DNA of 64,000 bases, taken from positions 131,226,096 to 131,290,095 of the forward strand of contig CM051455.1 of assembly GCA_028274465.1 (NCBI GenBank). The letters run 5' to 3'. This DNA is from Plantago ovata. Lineage: Eukaryota; Streptophyta; Magnoliopsida; Lamiales; Plantaginaceae. Below the pieces are notes generated by a model that saw only the letters and a list, made by a program, of their open reading frames with translations, had not been told where the DNA came from and ran no database searches. Shown here one piece after another: positions 24,283-39,363 of the stretch (the stretch's first letter is position 1; every line of letters begins with the position of its first letter). The position numbers and the translations under genes were made by a program.

Positions 24283-25990
24283 TTGGTATCAATCCACAAA
24301 ATCACATCACCTTTAATTGTCAAACCTTAACCCTTAAATTCAGAACCCAACTACCATTTAAATCAATATCCAATTTTCCAAATCCTTGAATCACTCAATT
24401 CACTCCTAAAACTTTTCTAACTGTCCAAAAATTCCAATTTCACTTTTCAAGATTAAAGGCTAATCTCCATTAGCACTATTGGTATCAATCCATAAAATCA
24501 CATCATCTTTAATTGTCAACCCTTAAATTCAGAACCCAATAACCATTTCAATCAATATCCAATTTTCCAAGTCCTTGAATAACTCAATTCACTCCTAAAA
24601 CTTTTCTAACTATCCAAAAATTCCAATTTCACTTCACTCCTAAAACTTTTCTAACTGTCCAAAAATTCCAATTTCACTTGTCAATATTCAAGCCTAATTT
24701 CAATTAGCACTATTGGTATCAATCCACAAAATCACATCACCTTTAATTGTCAACCCTTAACCCTTAATTCAGAACCCAACTACCATTTAAATCAATATCC
24801 AATTTTCCAAATCCTTGAATCACTCAATTCACTCCTAAAACTTTTCTAACTGTCCAAAATTCAAATTTCACTTGTCAAGATTCTATCCTAATCTCCATTA
24901 GCACTATGGTATCAATCCATAAAATAACATCACCTTTAATTGTCAACCCTTAACCCTTAAATTCAGAACCCAATTACCATTTCAATTAATATCCAATTTT
25001 CCAAATCATTGAATCACTATATTCACTCCTAAAACTTTTTTAACTTTCCAAAAATTGCAATTTCACTTGTGAAGATTCAAGCCTAATCTCCATTAGCACT
25101 ATTGGTATCAATCCATAAAATCACATCTCCATTAATTGTCAACCCTTAAATTCAGAACCCAATTACCTTTTCAATCAATATCAAATTTTCCAAATCCTTG
25201 AATCACTCAATTCACTCCTAAACTTTTCTAACTGTCCAAAAATTCTAATTTCACTTGTCAAGATTAAAGCCTAATCTCCATTATCACTATTGGTATCAAT
25301 CCATAAAATCACATCACCTTTAATTGTCAACCCTTAAATTCAGAACCCAATAACCTTTTAAATCAATATCCAATTTTCCAAATCCTTAAATCACTCAATT
25401 CATTCCTAAAACTTTTGTAACTGTCCAAAAATTACAATTTCACTTTTCAAGATTCAAGCCTAATCTCCATTAGCACTATTGGTATCAATCCATAAAATAC
25501 ATCACCTTTAATTGTCAACCCCTAACCTTAAATTAAGAACCCAATTACCATTTCAATCAATATCCAATTTTCCAAATCCTTGAATCACTCAATTCACTCC
25601 TAAACTTTTCTAACTGTCCAAAAATTTCAATTTCACTTGTCAAGATTCAACCCTAATCTCCATTAGCACTATTGGTATCAATCCATAAAATCACATCACC
25701 TTTAATTGTCAACCCTTAACCCTTAAATTCAGAACCCAATTACCATTTCAATCAATATCCAATTTTCCAATCCTTGAATCACTCAATTCACTCCTAAAAC
25801 TTTCTAACTGTCCAAAATTTCAATTTCACTTGTCAGATTCAACCCTAATCTCCATTAGCACTATTGGTATCAATCCATAAAATCACATCACCTTTAATTG
25901 TCAACCCTTAACCCTTAAATTCAGAACCAATTACCAGTTAAATCAATATCCAATTTTCCAAATTCTTGAATCACTCAATTCACTCCTAAA
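24283..25990 (+). repeat. 12-monomer HOR block, copy 2, incomplete and indel-rich
   Basis: This follows copy 1 marker for marker to about 25,990 (AAATTCTTGAATC), then gives way to consensus-like monomers instead of the last three units. From about 24,750 it has frequent single-base losses absent from copy 1: GCACTATGG (24,901), CCTAAACTTTTC (about 25,219), AAAATACATC (about 25,495), TTCCAATCCTTG (about 25,766) and GTCAGATTC (about 25,834). Confidence 0.85.
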
Positions 25991-28900
25991 ACTTTTCTAA
26001 CTGTCAAAAATTCCATTTCACTTGTCAAGATTCAAGCCTAATTCCATTAGCACTATTGGTATCAATCCATAAAATCACATCACCTTTAATTGTCAACCTT
26101 AACCCTTAAATTCAGAACCCAATACCATTTCAATCAATATCCAATTTTCCAAATCCTTGAATCACTCAATTCACTCCTAAAACTTTTCTAACTGTCCAAA
26201 AATTCAATTTCACTTGTCAAGATTCAACTAATCTCCATTAGCACTATTGGTATCAATCCATAAAATCACATCACCTTTAATTGTCAACCCTTAATTCAGA
26301 ACCCAATTACCATTTCAATCAATATCCAATTTTCCAAATCCTTGAATCACTCAATTCACTCCTAAAACTTTTCTAACTGTCCAAAAATTCCAATTTCACT
26401 TGTCAAGATTCAAGCCTAATCTCCATTAGCACTATTGGTATCAATCCATAAAATCACATCACCTTTAATTGTCAACCCTTAACCCTTAAATTCAGAACCC
26501 AACTACCATTTAAATCAATATCCAATTTTCCAAATCCTTGAATCACTCAATTCACTCCTAAAACATTTGTAACTGTCCAAAAATTCAAATTTCACTTGTC
26601 AAGATTCAATCCTAATCTCCATTAGCACTATTGGTATCGATCCATAAAATAACATCACCTTTAATTGTCAACCCTTAACCCTTAAATTCAGAACCCAATT
26701 ACCATTTAAATCAATATCCAATTTTCCAAATCCTTGAATCACTCAATTCACTCCTAAAACATTTGTAACTGTCCAAAAATTCAAATTTCACTTGTCAAGA
26801 TTCAATCCTAATCTCCATTAGCACTATTGGTATCAATCCATAAAATAACATCACCTTTAATTGTCAACCCTTAACCCTTAAATTCAGAACCCAATTACCA
26901 TTTCAATTAATATCCAATTTTCCAAATCATTGAGTCACTCAATTCACTCCTAAAACTTTTCTAACTTTCCAAAAATTCCAATTTCACTTGTGAAGATTCA
27001 AGCCTAATCTCCATTAGCACTATTGGTATCAATCCATAAAATCACATCTCCATTAATTGTCAACCCTTAAATTCAGAACCCAATTACCTTTTCAATCAAT
27101 ATCAAATTTTCCAAATCCTTGAATCACTCAATTCACTCCTAAAACTTTTCTAACTGTCCAAAAATTCCAGTTTCACTTGTCAAGATTAAAGCCTAATCTC
27201 CATTATCACTATTGGTATCAATCCATAAAATCACATCACCTTTAATTGTCAACCCTTAAATTCAGAACCCAATAACCTTTTAAATCAATATCCAATTTTC
27301 CAAATCCTTAAATCACTCAATTCATTCCTAAAACTTTTGTAACTGTCCAAAAATTACAATTTCACTTTTCAAGATTCAAGCCTAATCTCCATTAGCACTA
27401 TTGGTATCAATCCATAAAATAACATCACCTTTAATTGTCAACCCCTAACCCTTAAATTAAGAACCCAATTACCATTTCAATCAGTATCCAATTTTCCAAA
27501 TCCTTGAATCACTCAATTCACTCCTAAAACTTTTCTAACTATCCAAAAATTCCAATTTCACTTCACTCATAAAACTTTCTAACTGTCCAATAATTCCAAT
27601 TTCACTTTTCAAGAGTCAAGCCTAATTTCCATTAGCAGTATTGGTATCAATCCACAAAATCACATCACCTTTAATTGTCAACCATTAACCCTTAAATTCA
27701 GAACCCAATTACCATTTCAATCAATATCCAATTTTTCAAATCATTGAATCACTCAATTCACTCCTAAAACTTTTCTAACTGTTCAAAAATTTCAATTTCA
27801 CTTGTCAAGATTCAAGACTAATCTCCATTAGCACTATTGGTATCAATCCATAAAATCACATCACCTTTAATTGTCAACCTTTAAATTCAGAACCAAATAA
27901 CCTTTAAATCAATATCCAATTTTCTAAATCCTTGAATCACTCAATTCACTCCTAAAACTTTTCTAACTGTCCAAAATTCCAATTTCACTTGTCAAGATTC
28001 AATCCTAATCTCCATTAGCACTATTGGTATCAATCCATAAAATCACATCACCTTTAATTGTCAACCCTTAACCCTTAAATTCAGAACCCAATTACCATTT
28101 CAATCAATATCCAATTTTTCAAATCATTGAATCACTCAATTCACTCCTAAAACTTTTCTAACTGTCCAAAAATTCTAATTTCACTTGTCAATATTCAATC
28201 CTAATCTTCATTAGCACTATTGGTATCAATCCATAAACTGACATCACCTTTAATAGTCAACGCTTAAATTCAGAACCCAATTACCACTTCAATCAATATC
28301 CAATTTTCCGAATCCTTGAATCACTCAATTCACTCCTAAAACTTTTCTAACTGTCCAAAAATTTCAATTTCACTTGTCAAGATTTGATGCTAATCTCCAT
28401 TAGCACTATTGGTATCAATCCATAAAATCACATCACCTTTAATTGTCAACCATTAAATTCAGAACCCAATAACATTTTAAATCAATATCCAATTTTCCGA
28501 ATCCTTGAATCACTCAATTCACTACTAAAACTTTTCTAACTGTCCAAAAATTTCAATTTCACTTGTCAAGATTTAATGCTAATCTCCATTAGCACTATTG
28601 GTATCAATCCGTAAAATCACATCACCTTTAATTGTCAACCCTTAACCCTTAAATTCCGAACCCAATTACCATTTCAATCAATATCCAATTTTCCAAATCC
28701 TTGAATCGCTCATTCACTCCTAAAACTTTTCTAACTGTCCAAAAATTCTAATTTCACTTGTCAATATTCAATCCTAATCTTCATTAGCACTATTGGTATC
28801 AATCCATAAACTGACATCACCTTTAATAGTCAACGCTTAAATTCAGAACCCAATTACCACTTCAATCAATATTCAATTTTCCAAATCCTTGAATCACTCA

Positions 28901-29223
28901 ATTCACTCCTAAAACTTTTCTAAACTGTCCAAAAATTCCAATTTCACTTCACTCCTAAATATTTTCTAACTGTAAAAAAACTCCAATTTCACTTGTCAAG
29001 ATTCAAACCTAATTTCCATTAGCACTATTGGTATCAATCCACAAAATCACATCACCTTTAATTGTCAAACCTTAACCCTTAAATTCAGAACCCAACTACC
29101 ATTTAAATCAATATCCAATTTTCCAAATCCTTGAATCACTCAATTCACTCCTAAAACTTTTCTAACTGTCCAAAAATTCCAATTTCACTTTTCAAGATTA
29201 AAGGCTAATCTCCATTAGTACTA
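25991..29223 (+). repeat. Mosaic satellite segment without a single clear HOR
   Basis: It starts with a few near-consensus monomers (26.0-26.5 kb). It then has two adjacent monomers sharing ACATTTGTAACTG and ATTCAAATTTCAC (about 26,556 and 26,758), and a re-use of the GTGAAG and CCATTATCAC monomers of the 12-mer (26,990-27,210). After that come pieces of the 5-mer, such as AGATTTGATGCTAATC (28,380) next to AGATTTAATGCTAATC (28,569). It reads as a patchwork of neighbouring HORs. Confidence 0.8.
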
Positions 29224-30611
29224 TTGGTATCAATCCATAAAATCACATCACCTTTAATTGTCAACCCTTAACCCTTAAATTAAGAACCCAATTACCATTT
29301 CAATCAATATTCAATTTTCCAAGTCCTTGAATCACTCAATTCACTCCTAAAACTTTTCTAACTATCCAAAAATTCCAATTTCACTTCACTCATAAAACTT
29401 TTCTAACTGTCCAATAATTTCAATTTCACTTTTCAAGAGTCAAGCCTAATTTCCATTAGCAGTATTGCTATCAATCCACAAAATCACATCACCTTTAATT
29501 GTCAACCCTTAACCCTTAAATTAAGAACCCAATTACCATTTCAATCAATATTCAATTTTCCAAATCCTTGAATCACTCAATTCACTCCTAAAACTTTTCT
29601 AACTGTCCAAACATTCCAATTTCACTTGTCAATATTCAATCCTAATCTTGCTTAGCACTATTGGTATCAATCCATAAACTGACATCACCTTTAATTGTCA
29701 ACCATTAAATTCAGAACCCAACTACCTTTTAAATCAATATCCAATTTTCCAAATCCTTGAATCACTCAATTCACTCCTAAAACATTTGTAACTGTCCAAA
29801 AATTTCAATTTCACTTGTCAAGATTTAAGCCTAATCTCCATTAACACTATTGGTATCAATCCATAAAATCACATCACCTTTAATTGTCAACCCTTAAATT
29901 CAGAACCCAATTACCTTTTCAATCAATATCCAATTTTCCAAATCCTTGAATCACTCAATTCACTCCTAAAACTTTTCTAACTGTCTAAAATTACAATTTC
30001 ACTTGTCAAGATTCAAGCCTAATCTCCATTAGCACTATTGGTATCAATCCATAAAATCACATTACCTTTAATTGTCAACCCTTAAATTCAGAACCCAATA
30101 ATCTTTTAAATCAATATCCAATTTTCCGAATCCTTGAATCACTCAATTCACTCCTAAAACTTTTCTAACTGTCCAAAAATTTCAATTTCACTTGTCAAGA
30201 TTTAATGCTAATCTCCATTAGCACTATTGGTATCAATCCATAAAATCACATCACCTTTAATTGTCAACCCTTAACCCTTAAATTCAGAACCCAATTACCA
30301 TTTCAATCAATATCCAATTTTCCGAATCCTTGAATCACTCAATTCACTCCTAAAACTTTTCTAACTGTCCAAAAATTCTAATTTCACTGTTCAATATTCA
30401 ATCCTAATCTTCATTAGCACTATTGGTATCAATACATAAACTGACATCACCTTTAATAGTCAACGCTTAAATTCAGAACCCAATTACCACTTCAATCAAT
30501 ATTCAATTTTCCAAATCCTTGAATCACTCAATTCATTCCTAAAACTTTTTAAACTGTCCAAAAATTCCAATTTCACTTGTCAAGATTCAAGCCTAATATC
30601 CATTAGCACTA
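29224..30611 (+). repeat. 7-monomer HOR, copy 1 (about 1,388 bp)
   Basis: Markers are AAATTAAGAACCC (about 29,277), GTCCAATAATTTC, TCTTGCTTAGCAC (about 29,646), AATAATCTTTTAAATC (30,097) and the late AGATTTAATGC monomer. The same order is found in the next 1.39 kb. Confidence 0.85.
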
Positions 30612-32002
30612 TTGGTATCAATCCATAAAATCACATCACCTTTAATTGTCAACCCTTAACCCTTAAATTAAGAACCCAATTACCATTTCAATCAATATTC
30701 AATTTTCCAAGTTCTTGAATCACTCAATTCACTCCTAAAACTTTTCTAACTATCCAAAAATTCCAATTTCACTTCACTCATAAAACTTTTCTAACTGTCC
30801 AATAATTCCAATTTCACTTTTCAAGAGTCAAGCCTAATTTCCATTAGCAGTATTGGTATCAATCCACAAAATCACATCACCTTTAATTGTCAACCCTTAA
30901 CCCTTAAATTAAGAACCCAATTACCATTTCAATCAATATTCAATTTTCCAAATCCTTGAATCACTCAATTCACTCCTAAAACTTTTCTAACTGTCCAAAA
31001 ATTCCAATTTCACTTGTCAATATTCAATCCTAATCTTGCTTAGCACTATTGGTATCAATCCATAAACTGACATCACCTTTAATTGTCAACCATTAAATTC
31101 AGAAGCCAATTACAACTTCAATCAATATTCAATTTTCCAAATCCGTGAATCACTCAATTCACTCCTAAAACATTTCTAAACTGTCCAAAAATTTCAATTT
31201 CACTTGTCAAGATTCAAGCCTAATCTCCATTAACACTATTGGTATCAATCCATAAAATCACATCACCTTTAATTGTCAACCCTTAAATTCAGAACCCAAT
31301 TACCTTTTCAATCAATATCCAATTTTCCAAATCCTTGAATCACTCAATTCACTCCTAAAACTTTTCTAACTGTCTAAAAATTACAATTTCACTTGTCAAG
31401 ATTCAAGCCTAATCTCCATTAGCACTATTGGTATCAATCCATAAAATCACATTACCTTTAATTGTCAACCCTTAAATTCAGAACCCAATAATCTTTTAAA
31501 TCAATATCCAATTTTCCGAATCCTTGAATCACTCAATTCACTCCTAAAACTTTTCTAACTGTCCAAAAATTTCAATTTCACTTGTCAAGATTTAATGCTA
31601 ATCTCCATTAGCACTATTGGTATCAATCCATAAAATCACATCACCTTTAATTGTCAACCCTTAACCCTTAAATTCAGAACCCAATTACCATTTCAATCAA
31701 TATCCAATTTTCCAAATCCTTGAATCACTCAATTCACTCCTAAAACTTTTCTAACTGTCCAAAAATTCTAATTTCACTTGTCAATATTCAATCCTAATCT
31801 TCATTAGCACTATTGGTATCAATCCATAAACTGACATCACCTTTAATAGTCAACGCTTAAATTCAGAACCCAATTACCACTTCAATCAATATTCAATTTT
31901 CCAAATCCTTGAATCACTCAATTCATTCCTAAAACTTTTTTAAACTGTCCAAAAATTCCAATTTCACTTGTCAAGATTCAAGCCTAATATCCATTAGCAC
32001 TA
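30612..32002 (+). repeat. 7-monomer HOR, copy 2 (about 1,391 bp)
   Basis: It repeats the markers of copy 1 at offsets of 1,388-1,390 (TCTTGCTTAGCAC at about 31,034; AATAATCTTTTAAATC at 31,487). Beyond 32,003 the sequence switches to an ATTTTCAACTC type monomer, which marks the end of the duplication. Confidence 0.85.
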
Positions 32003-32133
32003 TTGGTATCAATCCATAAAATCACATCACCTTTAATTTTCAACTCTTAAATTCTGAACCCAATTACTACTTCCATCAATATCTAATTTTCCAAATCCTT
32101 GAATCACTTAATTCACTCCTAAAACTTTTCTAA

Positions 32134-33189
32134 CTGTCCACAAATTCCAATTTCACTTCACTCCTAAATATTTTCTAACTGTCAAAAAACTCCAATTTCA
32201 CTTGTCAAGATTCAAGCCTAATTTCCTTTAGCACTATTGGTATCAATCCACAAAATCACATCACCTTTAATTGTCAACCCTTAACCCTTAAATTCAGAAC
32301 CCAACTACCATTTAAATCAATATCCAATTTTCCAAATGCTTGAATCACTCAATTCACTCCTAAAACTTTTCTAACTGTCCAAAAATTCCAATTTCACTTT
32401 TCAAAATTATAGGCTAATCTCCATTAGCACTATTGGTATCAATCCATAAAATCACATCATCTTTAATTGTCAACCCTTAAATTCAGAACCCAATAACCAT
32501 TTCAATCAATATCCAATTTTCCAAGTACTTGAATAACTCAATTCACTCCTAAAACTTTTCTAACTATCCAAAAATTCCAATTTCACTTCACTCCTAAAAC
32601 TTTTCTAACTGTCCAAAAATTTCAATTTCACTTGTCAAGATTCAAGCCTAATTTCGATTGGCACTATTGGTATCAATCCACAAAATCACATCACCTTTAA
32701 TTGTCAACCCTTAACCCTTAAGTTCAGAACCCAACTACCATTTAAATCAATATCCAATTTTCCAAATCCTTGAATCACTCAATTCACTCCTAAAACATTT
32801 GTAACTGTCCAAAAATTCCAATTTCACTTGTCAAGATTCAATCCTAATCTCCATTAGCACTATTGGTATCAATCCATAAAATCACATCACCTTTAATTGT
32901 CAACCCTTAACCCTTAAATTCAGAACCCAATTACCATTTCAATCAATATCCAATTTTTCAAATCGTTGAATCACTCAATTCACTCCTAAAACTTTTCTAA
33001 CTGTCCAAAAATTCCAATTTCACTTGTCAAGATTCAAGCCTAATCTCCATTAGCACTATTGGTATCAATCCATAAAATCACATCACCATTAATTGTCAAC
33101 CCTTAAATTCAGAACCCAATTACCTTTTCAATCAATATCAAATTTTCCAAATCCTTGAATCACTCAATTCACTCCTAAAACTTTTCTAA
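32134..33189 (+). repeat. 1,056-bp block, copy 1
   Basis: Bounded by CTGTCCACAAATTCC. It contains TTTCCTTTAGCAC, AAAATTATAGGC (32,403), AAGTACTTGAATAAC, TTTCGATTGGCAC (32,652) and CTTAAGTTCAG. These markers recur 1,056 bp downstream, with GATTGGC reading GATTAGC in copy 2. Confidence 0.88.
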
Positions 33190-34245
33190 CTGTCCACAAA
33201 TTCCAATTTCACTTCACTCCTAAATATTTTCTAACTGTCAAAAAACTCCAATTTCACTTGTCAAGATTCAAGCCTAATTTCCTTTAGCACTATTGGTATC
33301 AATCCACAAAATCACATCACCTTTAATTGTCAACCCTTAACCCTTAAATTCAGAACCCAACTACCATTTAAATCAATATCCAATTTTCCAAATGCTTGAA
33401 TCACTCAATTCACTCCTAAAACTTTTCTAACTGTCCAAAAATTCCAATTTCACTTTTCAAAATTATAGGCTAATCTCCATTAGCACTATTGGTATCAATC
33501 CATAAAATCACATCATCTTTAATTGTCAACCCTTAAATTCAGAACCCAATAACCATTTCAATCAATATCCAATTTTCCAAGTACTTGAATAACTCAATTC
33601 ACTCCTAAAACTTTTCTAACTATCCAAAAATTCCAATTTCACTTCACTCCTAAAACTTTTCTAACTGTCCAAAAATTTCAATTTCACTTGTCAAGATTCA
33701 AGCCTAATTTCGATTAGCACTATTGGTATCAATCCACAAAATCACATCACCTTTAATTGTCAACCCTTAACCCTTAAGTTCAGAACCCAACTACCATTTA
33801 AATCAATATCCAATTTTCCAAATCCTTGAATCACTCAATTCACTCCTAAAACATTTGTAACTGTCCAAAAATTCCAATTTCACTTGTCAAGATTCAATCC
33901 TAATCTCCATTAGCACTATTGGTATCAATCCATAAAATCACATCACCTTTAATTGTCAACCCTTAACCCTTAAATTCAGAACCCAATTACCATTTCAATC
34001 AATATCCAATTTTCCAAATCGTTGAATCACTCAATTCACTCCTAAAACTTTTCTAACTGTCCAAAAATTCCAATTTCACTTGTCAAGATTCAAGCCTAAT
34101 CTCCATTAGCACTATTGGTATCAATCCATAAAATCACATCACCATTAATTGTCAACCCTTAAATTCAGAACCCAATTACCTTTTCAATCAATATCAAATT
34201 TTCCAAATCCTTGAATCACTCAATTCACTCCTAAAACTTTTCTAA
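33190..34245 (+). repeat. 1,056-bp block, copy 2
   Basis: This second copy begins with the same CTGTCCACAAATTCC at 33,190. Its interior, with AAAATTATAGGC at 33,459, is also the left end of the 6-kb HOR series that fills the next 24 kb, so this duplication appears to predate or seed that series. Confidence 0.88.
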
Positions 34246-37200
34246 CTGTCCAAAAATTCCAATTTCACTTGTCAAGATTCAAGCCTAATCTCCATTAGCA
34301 CTATTGGTATCAATCCATAAAATCACATCACCTTTAATTGTCAACCCTTAAATTCAGAACCCAATAACCTTTTAAATCAATATCCAATTTTCAAAATCCT
34401 TAAATCACTCAATTCATTCCTAAAACTTTTGTAACTGTCCAAAAATTACAATTTCACTTTTCAAGATTCAAGCCTAATCTCCATTAGCACTATTGATATC
34501 AATCCATAAAATCACATCACCTTTAATTGTCAACCCCTAACCCTTAAATTAAGAACCCAATTACCATTTCAATCAATATCCAATTTTCCAAATCCTTGAA
34601 TCACTCAATTAACTCCTAAAACTTTTCTAACTATCAAAAAATTCCAATTTCACTTGTCAATATTCAATCCTAATCTTCCTTAGCACTATTGGTATCAATC
34701 CATAAACTGACATCACCTTTAATTGTCAACCATTAAATTCAGAAACCAATTACAACTTCAATCAATATTCAATTTTCCAAATCCTTGAATCACTCAATTC
34801 ACTCCTAAAACATTTCTAAACTGTCCAAAAATTCCAATTTCACTTGTCAAGATTCAAGCCTAATCTCCATTAGCACTATTGGTATCAATCCATAAAATCA
34901 CATCACCTTTAATTGTCAACCCTTAACCCTTAAATTCAGAACCCAACTACCATTTAAATCAATATCCAATTTTCCAAATCCTTGAATCACTCAATTCACT
35001 ACTAAAACTTTTATAACTGTCTAAAATTCCAATTTCACTTGTCAAGATTCAAGCCTAATTTCCATTAGCACTATTGGTATCAATCCACAAAATCACATCA
35101 CCTTTAATTGTCAACCCTTAACCCTTAAATTCAGAACCCAACTACCATTTAAATCAATATCCAATTTTCCAAATCCTTGAATCACTCAATTCACTCCTAA
35201 AACTTTTCTAACTGTCCAAAAATTCCAATTTCACTTGTCAAGATTAAAACCTAATCTGCATTAGCACTATTGGTATCAATCATAAAATCACATAACCTTT
35301 AATTGTCAACCCTTAAATTCAGAACCCAATAACCATTTCAATCAATATCCAATTTTCCAAGTCCTTGAATCACTCAATTCACTCCTAAAACTTTTCTAAC
35401 TATCCAAAAATTCCAATTTCACTTGTCAAGATTAAAGCCTAATCTGCATTAGCACTATTGGTATCAATCCATAAAATCACATCACCTTTAATTGTCAACC
35501 CTTAAATTCAGAACCCAATAACCATTTCAATCAATATCCAATTTTCCAAGTCCTTGAATCACTCAATTCACTCCTAAAACTTTTCTAACTATCCAAAAAT
35601 TCCAATTTCACTTCACTCATAAAACTTTTCTAACTGTCCAAAAATTCCAATTTCACTTATCAAGATACAAGCCTAATTTCCATTAGCAGTATTGGTATCA
35701 ATCCACAAAATCACATCACCTTTATTGTCAACCCTTAACCCTTAAATTCAGAACCCAATTACCATTTCAATCAATATCCAATTTTTCAAATCATTGAATC
35801 ACTCAATTCACTCCTAAAACTTTTCTAACTGTCCAAAAATTTCAATTTCACTTGTCAAGATTCAAGACTAATCTCCATTAGCACTATTGGTATCAATCCA
35901 TAAAATCACATCACCTTTAATTGTCAACCTTTAAATTCAGAAGCAAATAACCTTTTAAATCAATATCCAATTTTCCAAATCCTTGAATCACTCAATTCAC
36001 TCCTAAAACTTTTCTAACTGTCCAAAAATTCCAATTTCACTTGTCAAGATTCAATCCTAATCTCCATTAGCACTATTGGTATCAATCCATAAAATCACAT
36101 CACCTTTAATTGTCAACCCTTAACCCTTAAATTCAGAACCCAATTACCATTTCAATCAATATCCAATTTTCCAAATCCTTGAATCAATCAATTCACTCCT
36201 AAAACTTTTCTGACTGTCCAAAAATTCCAATTTCACTTGTCAAAATTCAATCCTAATCTTCATTAGCACTATTGGTATCAATCCATAAAATCACATCACC
36301 TTTAATTTTCGACCCTTAAATTCTGAACCCAATTACTACTTCCATCAATATCTAATTTTCCAAATCCTTGAATCACTTAATTCACTCCTAAAACTTTTCT
36401 AACTGTCCAAAAATTCCAATTTCACTTGTCAATATTCAAGCCTAATCTCCATTAGCACTATTGGTATCAATCCATAAAATCACATCACCTTTAATTGTCA
36501 ACCCTTAAATTCAGATCCCAATAACCATTTCAATCAATATCCAATTTTCCAAATCCTTGAATCACTCAATTCACTCCTAAAACATTTCTAAACTGTCCAA
36601 AAATTCCAATTTCACTTGTCAAGATTCAAGCCTAATCTCCATTATCACTATTGGTATCAATCCATAAAATCACATCACCATTAATTGTCAACCCTTAAAT
36701 TCAGAACCCAACTACCATTTAAATCAATATCCAATTTTCCAAATCCTTGAATCACTCAATTCACTCCTAAAACATTTGTAACTGTCCAAAAATTCCAATT
36801 TCACTTGTCAAGATTCAATCCTAATCTCCATTAGCACTATTGGTATCAATCCATAAAATCACATCACCTTTAATTGTCAACCCATAACCCTTAAATTCAG
36901 AACCCAATTACCATTTGAATCAATATCCAATTTTCCAAATCCTTGAATCACTCAATTCACTCCTAAAACTTTTCTGACTGTCCAAAAATTCCAATTTCAC
37001 TTGTCAAAGTTCAATCCTAATCTTCATTAGCACTATTGGTATCAATCCATAAAATCACATCATCTTTAATTTTCAACCCTTAAATTCTGAACCCAATTAC
37101 TACTTCCATCAATATCTAATTTTCCAAATCCTTGAATCACTTAATTCACTCCTAAAACTTTTCTAACTGTCCAAAAATTCCAATTTCACTTGTCAAGATT

Positions 37201-39363
37201 CAAGCCTAATCTCCATTAGCACTATTGGTATCAATCCATAAAATCACATCACCTTTAATTGTCAACCATTAAATTCAGAACCCAATAACCATTTCAATCA
37301 ATATCCAATTTTCCAAATCCTTGAATCACTCAATTCACTCCTAAAACATTTCTAAACTGTCCAAAAATTCCAATTTCACTTGTCAAGATTCAACCCTAAT
37401 CTCCATTATCACTATTGGTATCAATCCATAAAATCACATCACCTTTAATTGTCAACCTTAAATTCAGAACCCAATTACCTTTTCAATCAATATCCAATTT
37501 TCCAAATCCTTGAATCACTCAATTCACTCCTAAAACTTTTCTAACTGTCCAAAAATTCCAATTTCACTTGTCAAGATTCAAGCCTAATCTCCATTAGCAC
37601 TATTGGTATCAATCCATAAAATCACATCACCTTTAATTGTCAACCCTTAAATTCAGAACCCAATAATCTTTTAAATCAATATCCAATTTTCCAAATCCTT
37701 GAATCACTTAATTCACTCTTAAAACTTTTCTAACTGTCCAAAAATTCCAATTTCACTTGTCAAGATTCAAGCCTAATCTCCATTAGCACTATTGCTATCA
37801 ATCCATAAAATCACATCACCTTTAATTGTCAACCCTTAACCCTTAAATTCAGAACCCAATTACCATTTCAATCAATATCCAATTTTCCAAATCCTTGAAT
37901 AACTCAATTCACTCCTAAAACTTTTCTAACTGTCCAAAAACTTCAATTTCACTTGTCAAAATTCAAGCCTAATTTCCATTAGCACTATTGGTATCAATCC
38001 ACAAAATCACATCACCTTTAATTGTCGACCCTTAACCCTTAAATTCAGAACCCAATTACCATTTCAATAAATATCCGATTTTCCAAATCCTTGAATCACT
38101 CAATTCACTCCTAAAACTTTTCTAACTGTCCAAAAATTCCAATTTCACTTGTCAAGATTCAAGCCTAATATCCACTAGCACTATTGGTATCAATCCATAA
38201 AATCACATCACCTTTAATTGTCAACCCTTAAATTCAAAACCCAATTACTACTTACATCAATATCTAATTTTTCAAATCCTTGAATCACTTAATTCACTCC
38301 TAAAACTTTTCTAACTGTCCAAAAATTTCAATTTCACTTCACTCCTAAAACTTTTCTAACTGTCCAAAAATCTTCAATTTCACTTGTCAAGATTCAAGCC
38401 TAATCTCCATTAGCACTATTGGTATTAATCCATAAAATCACATCAACTTTAATTGTCAACCCTTCAATTCAGAACCCAATTACCATTTCAATCAATATCC
38501 AATTTTCCAAATCCTTGAATCACTCAATTCACTCCTAAAACTTTTCTAACTGTCTAAAAATTCCAATTTCATTTGTCAAAATTCAAGCCTAATTTTCATT
38601 AGCACTGTTGGTATCAATCCATAAAATCACATCACCTTTAATTGTCAACCCTTAAATTCAGAACCCAATTACTACTTCCATCAATATCTAATTTTCCAAA
38701 TCCTTGAATCACTTAATTCATTCATAAAACTTTTCTAACTGTCCAAAGATTCTAATTTCACTTGTCAAGATTCAAGCCTAATCTCCATTAGCACTATTGG
38801 TATCAATCCATAAAATTACATCACCTTTAATTGTCAACCCTTCAATTCAGAACCCAATTACCATTTCAATCAATATCCAATTTTCCAAATCCTTGAATCA
38901 CTCAATTCACTCCTAAAACTTTTCTAACTGTCTAAAAATTCCAATTTCATTTGTCAAAATTCAAGCCTAATTTTCATTAGCACTATTGGTATCAATCCAT
39001 AAAATCACATCACCTTTAATTGTCAACCCTTAAATTCAGAACCCAATTACTACTTCCATCAATATCTAATTTTCCAAATCCTTGAATCACTTAATTCATT
39101 CATAAAACTTTTCTAACTGTCCAAAATTTCAATTTCACTTCACTCCTAAAACTTTTCTAACTGTCCAAAAGATTCAAGCCTAATTTCCATTAGCACTATT
39201 GGTATCAATCCACAAAATCACATCACCTTTAATTGTCAACCCTTAACCCTTAAATCAGAACCCAACTACCATTTAAATCAATATCCAATTTTCCAAATGC
39301 TTGAATCACTCAATTCACTCCTAAAACTTTTCTAACTGTCCAAAAATTCCAATTTCACTTTTC
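33459..39363 (+). repeat. 6-kb HOR unit 1 (5,905 bp)
   Basis: Phased on AAAATTATAGGC. Internal markers in order are CAAGATACAAGCC (35,661), CCATTTGAATCAAT (36,913), TATCCACTAGCAC (38,169) and CCAAAAGATTCAAGCC (junction at 39,170). This unit keeps ancestral-looking states where later units share changes: CCATAAAATC rather than CCAGAAAATC, and ACTTGTCAATATTC rather than ACTTGCCAATATTC. It is two monomers shorter than unit 2 between the first two markers. Confidence 0.9.
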
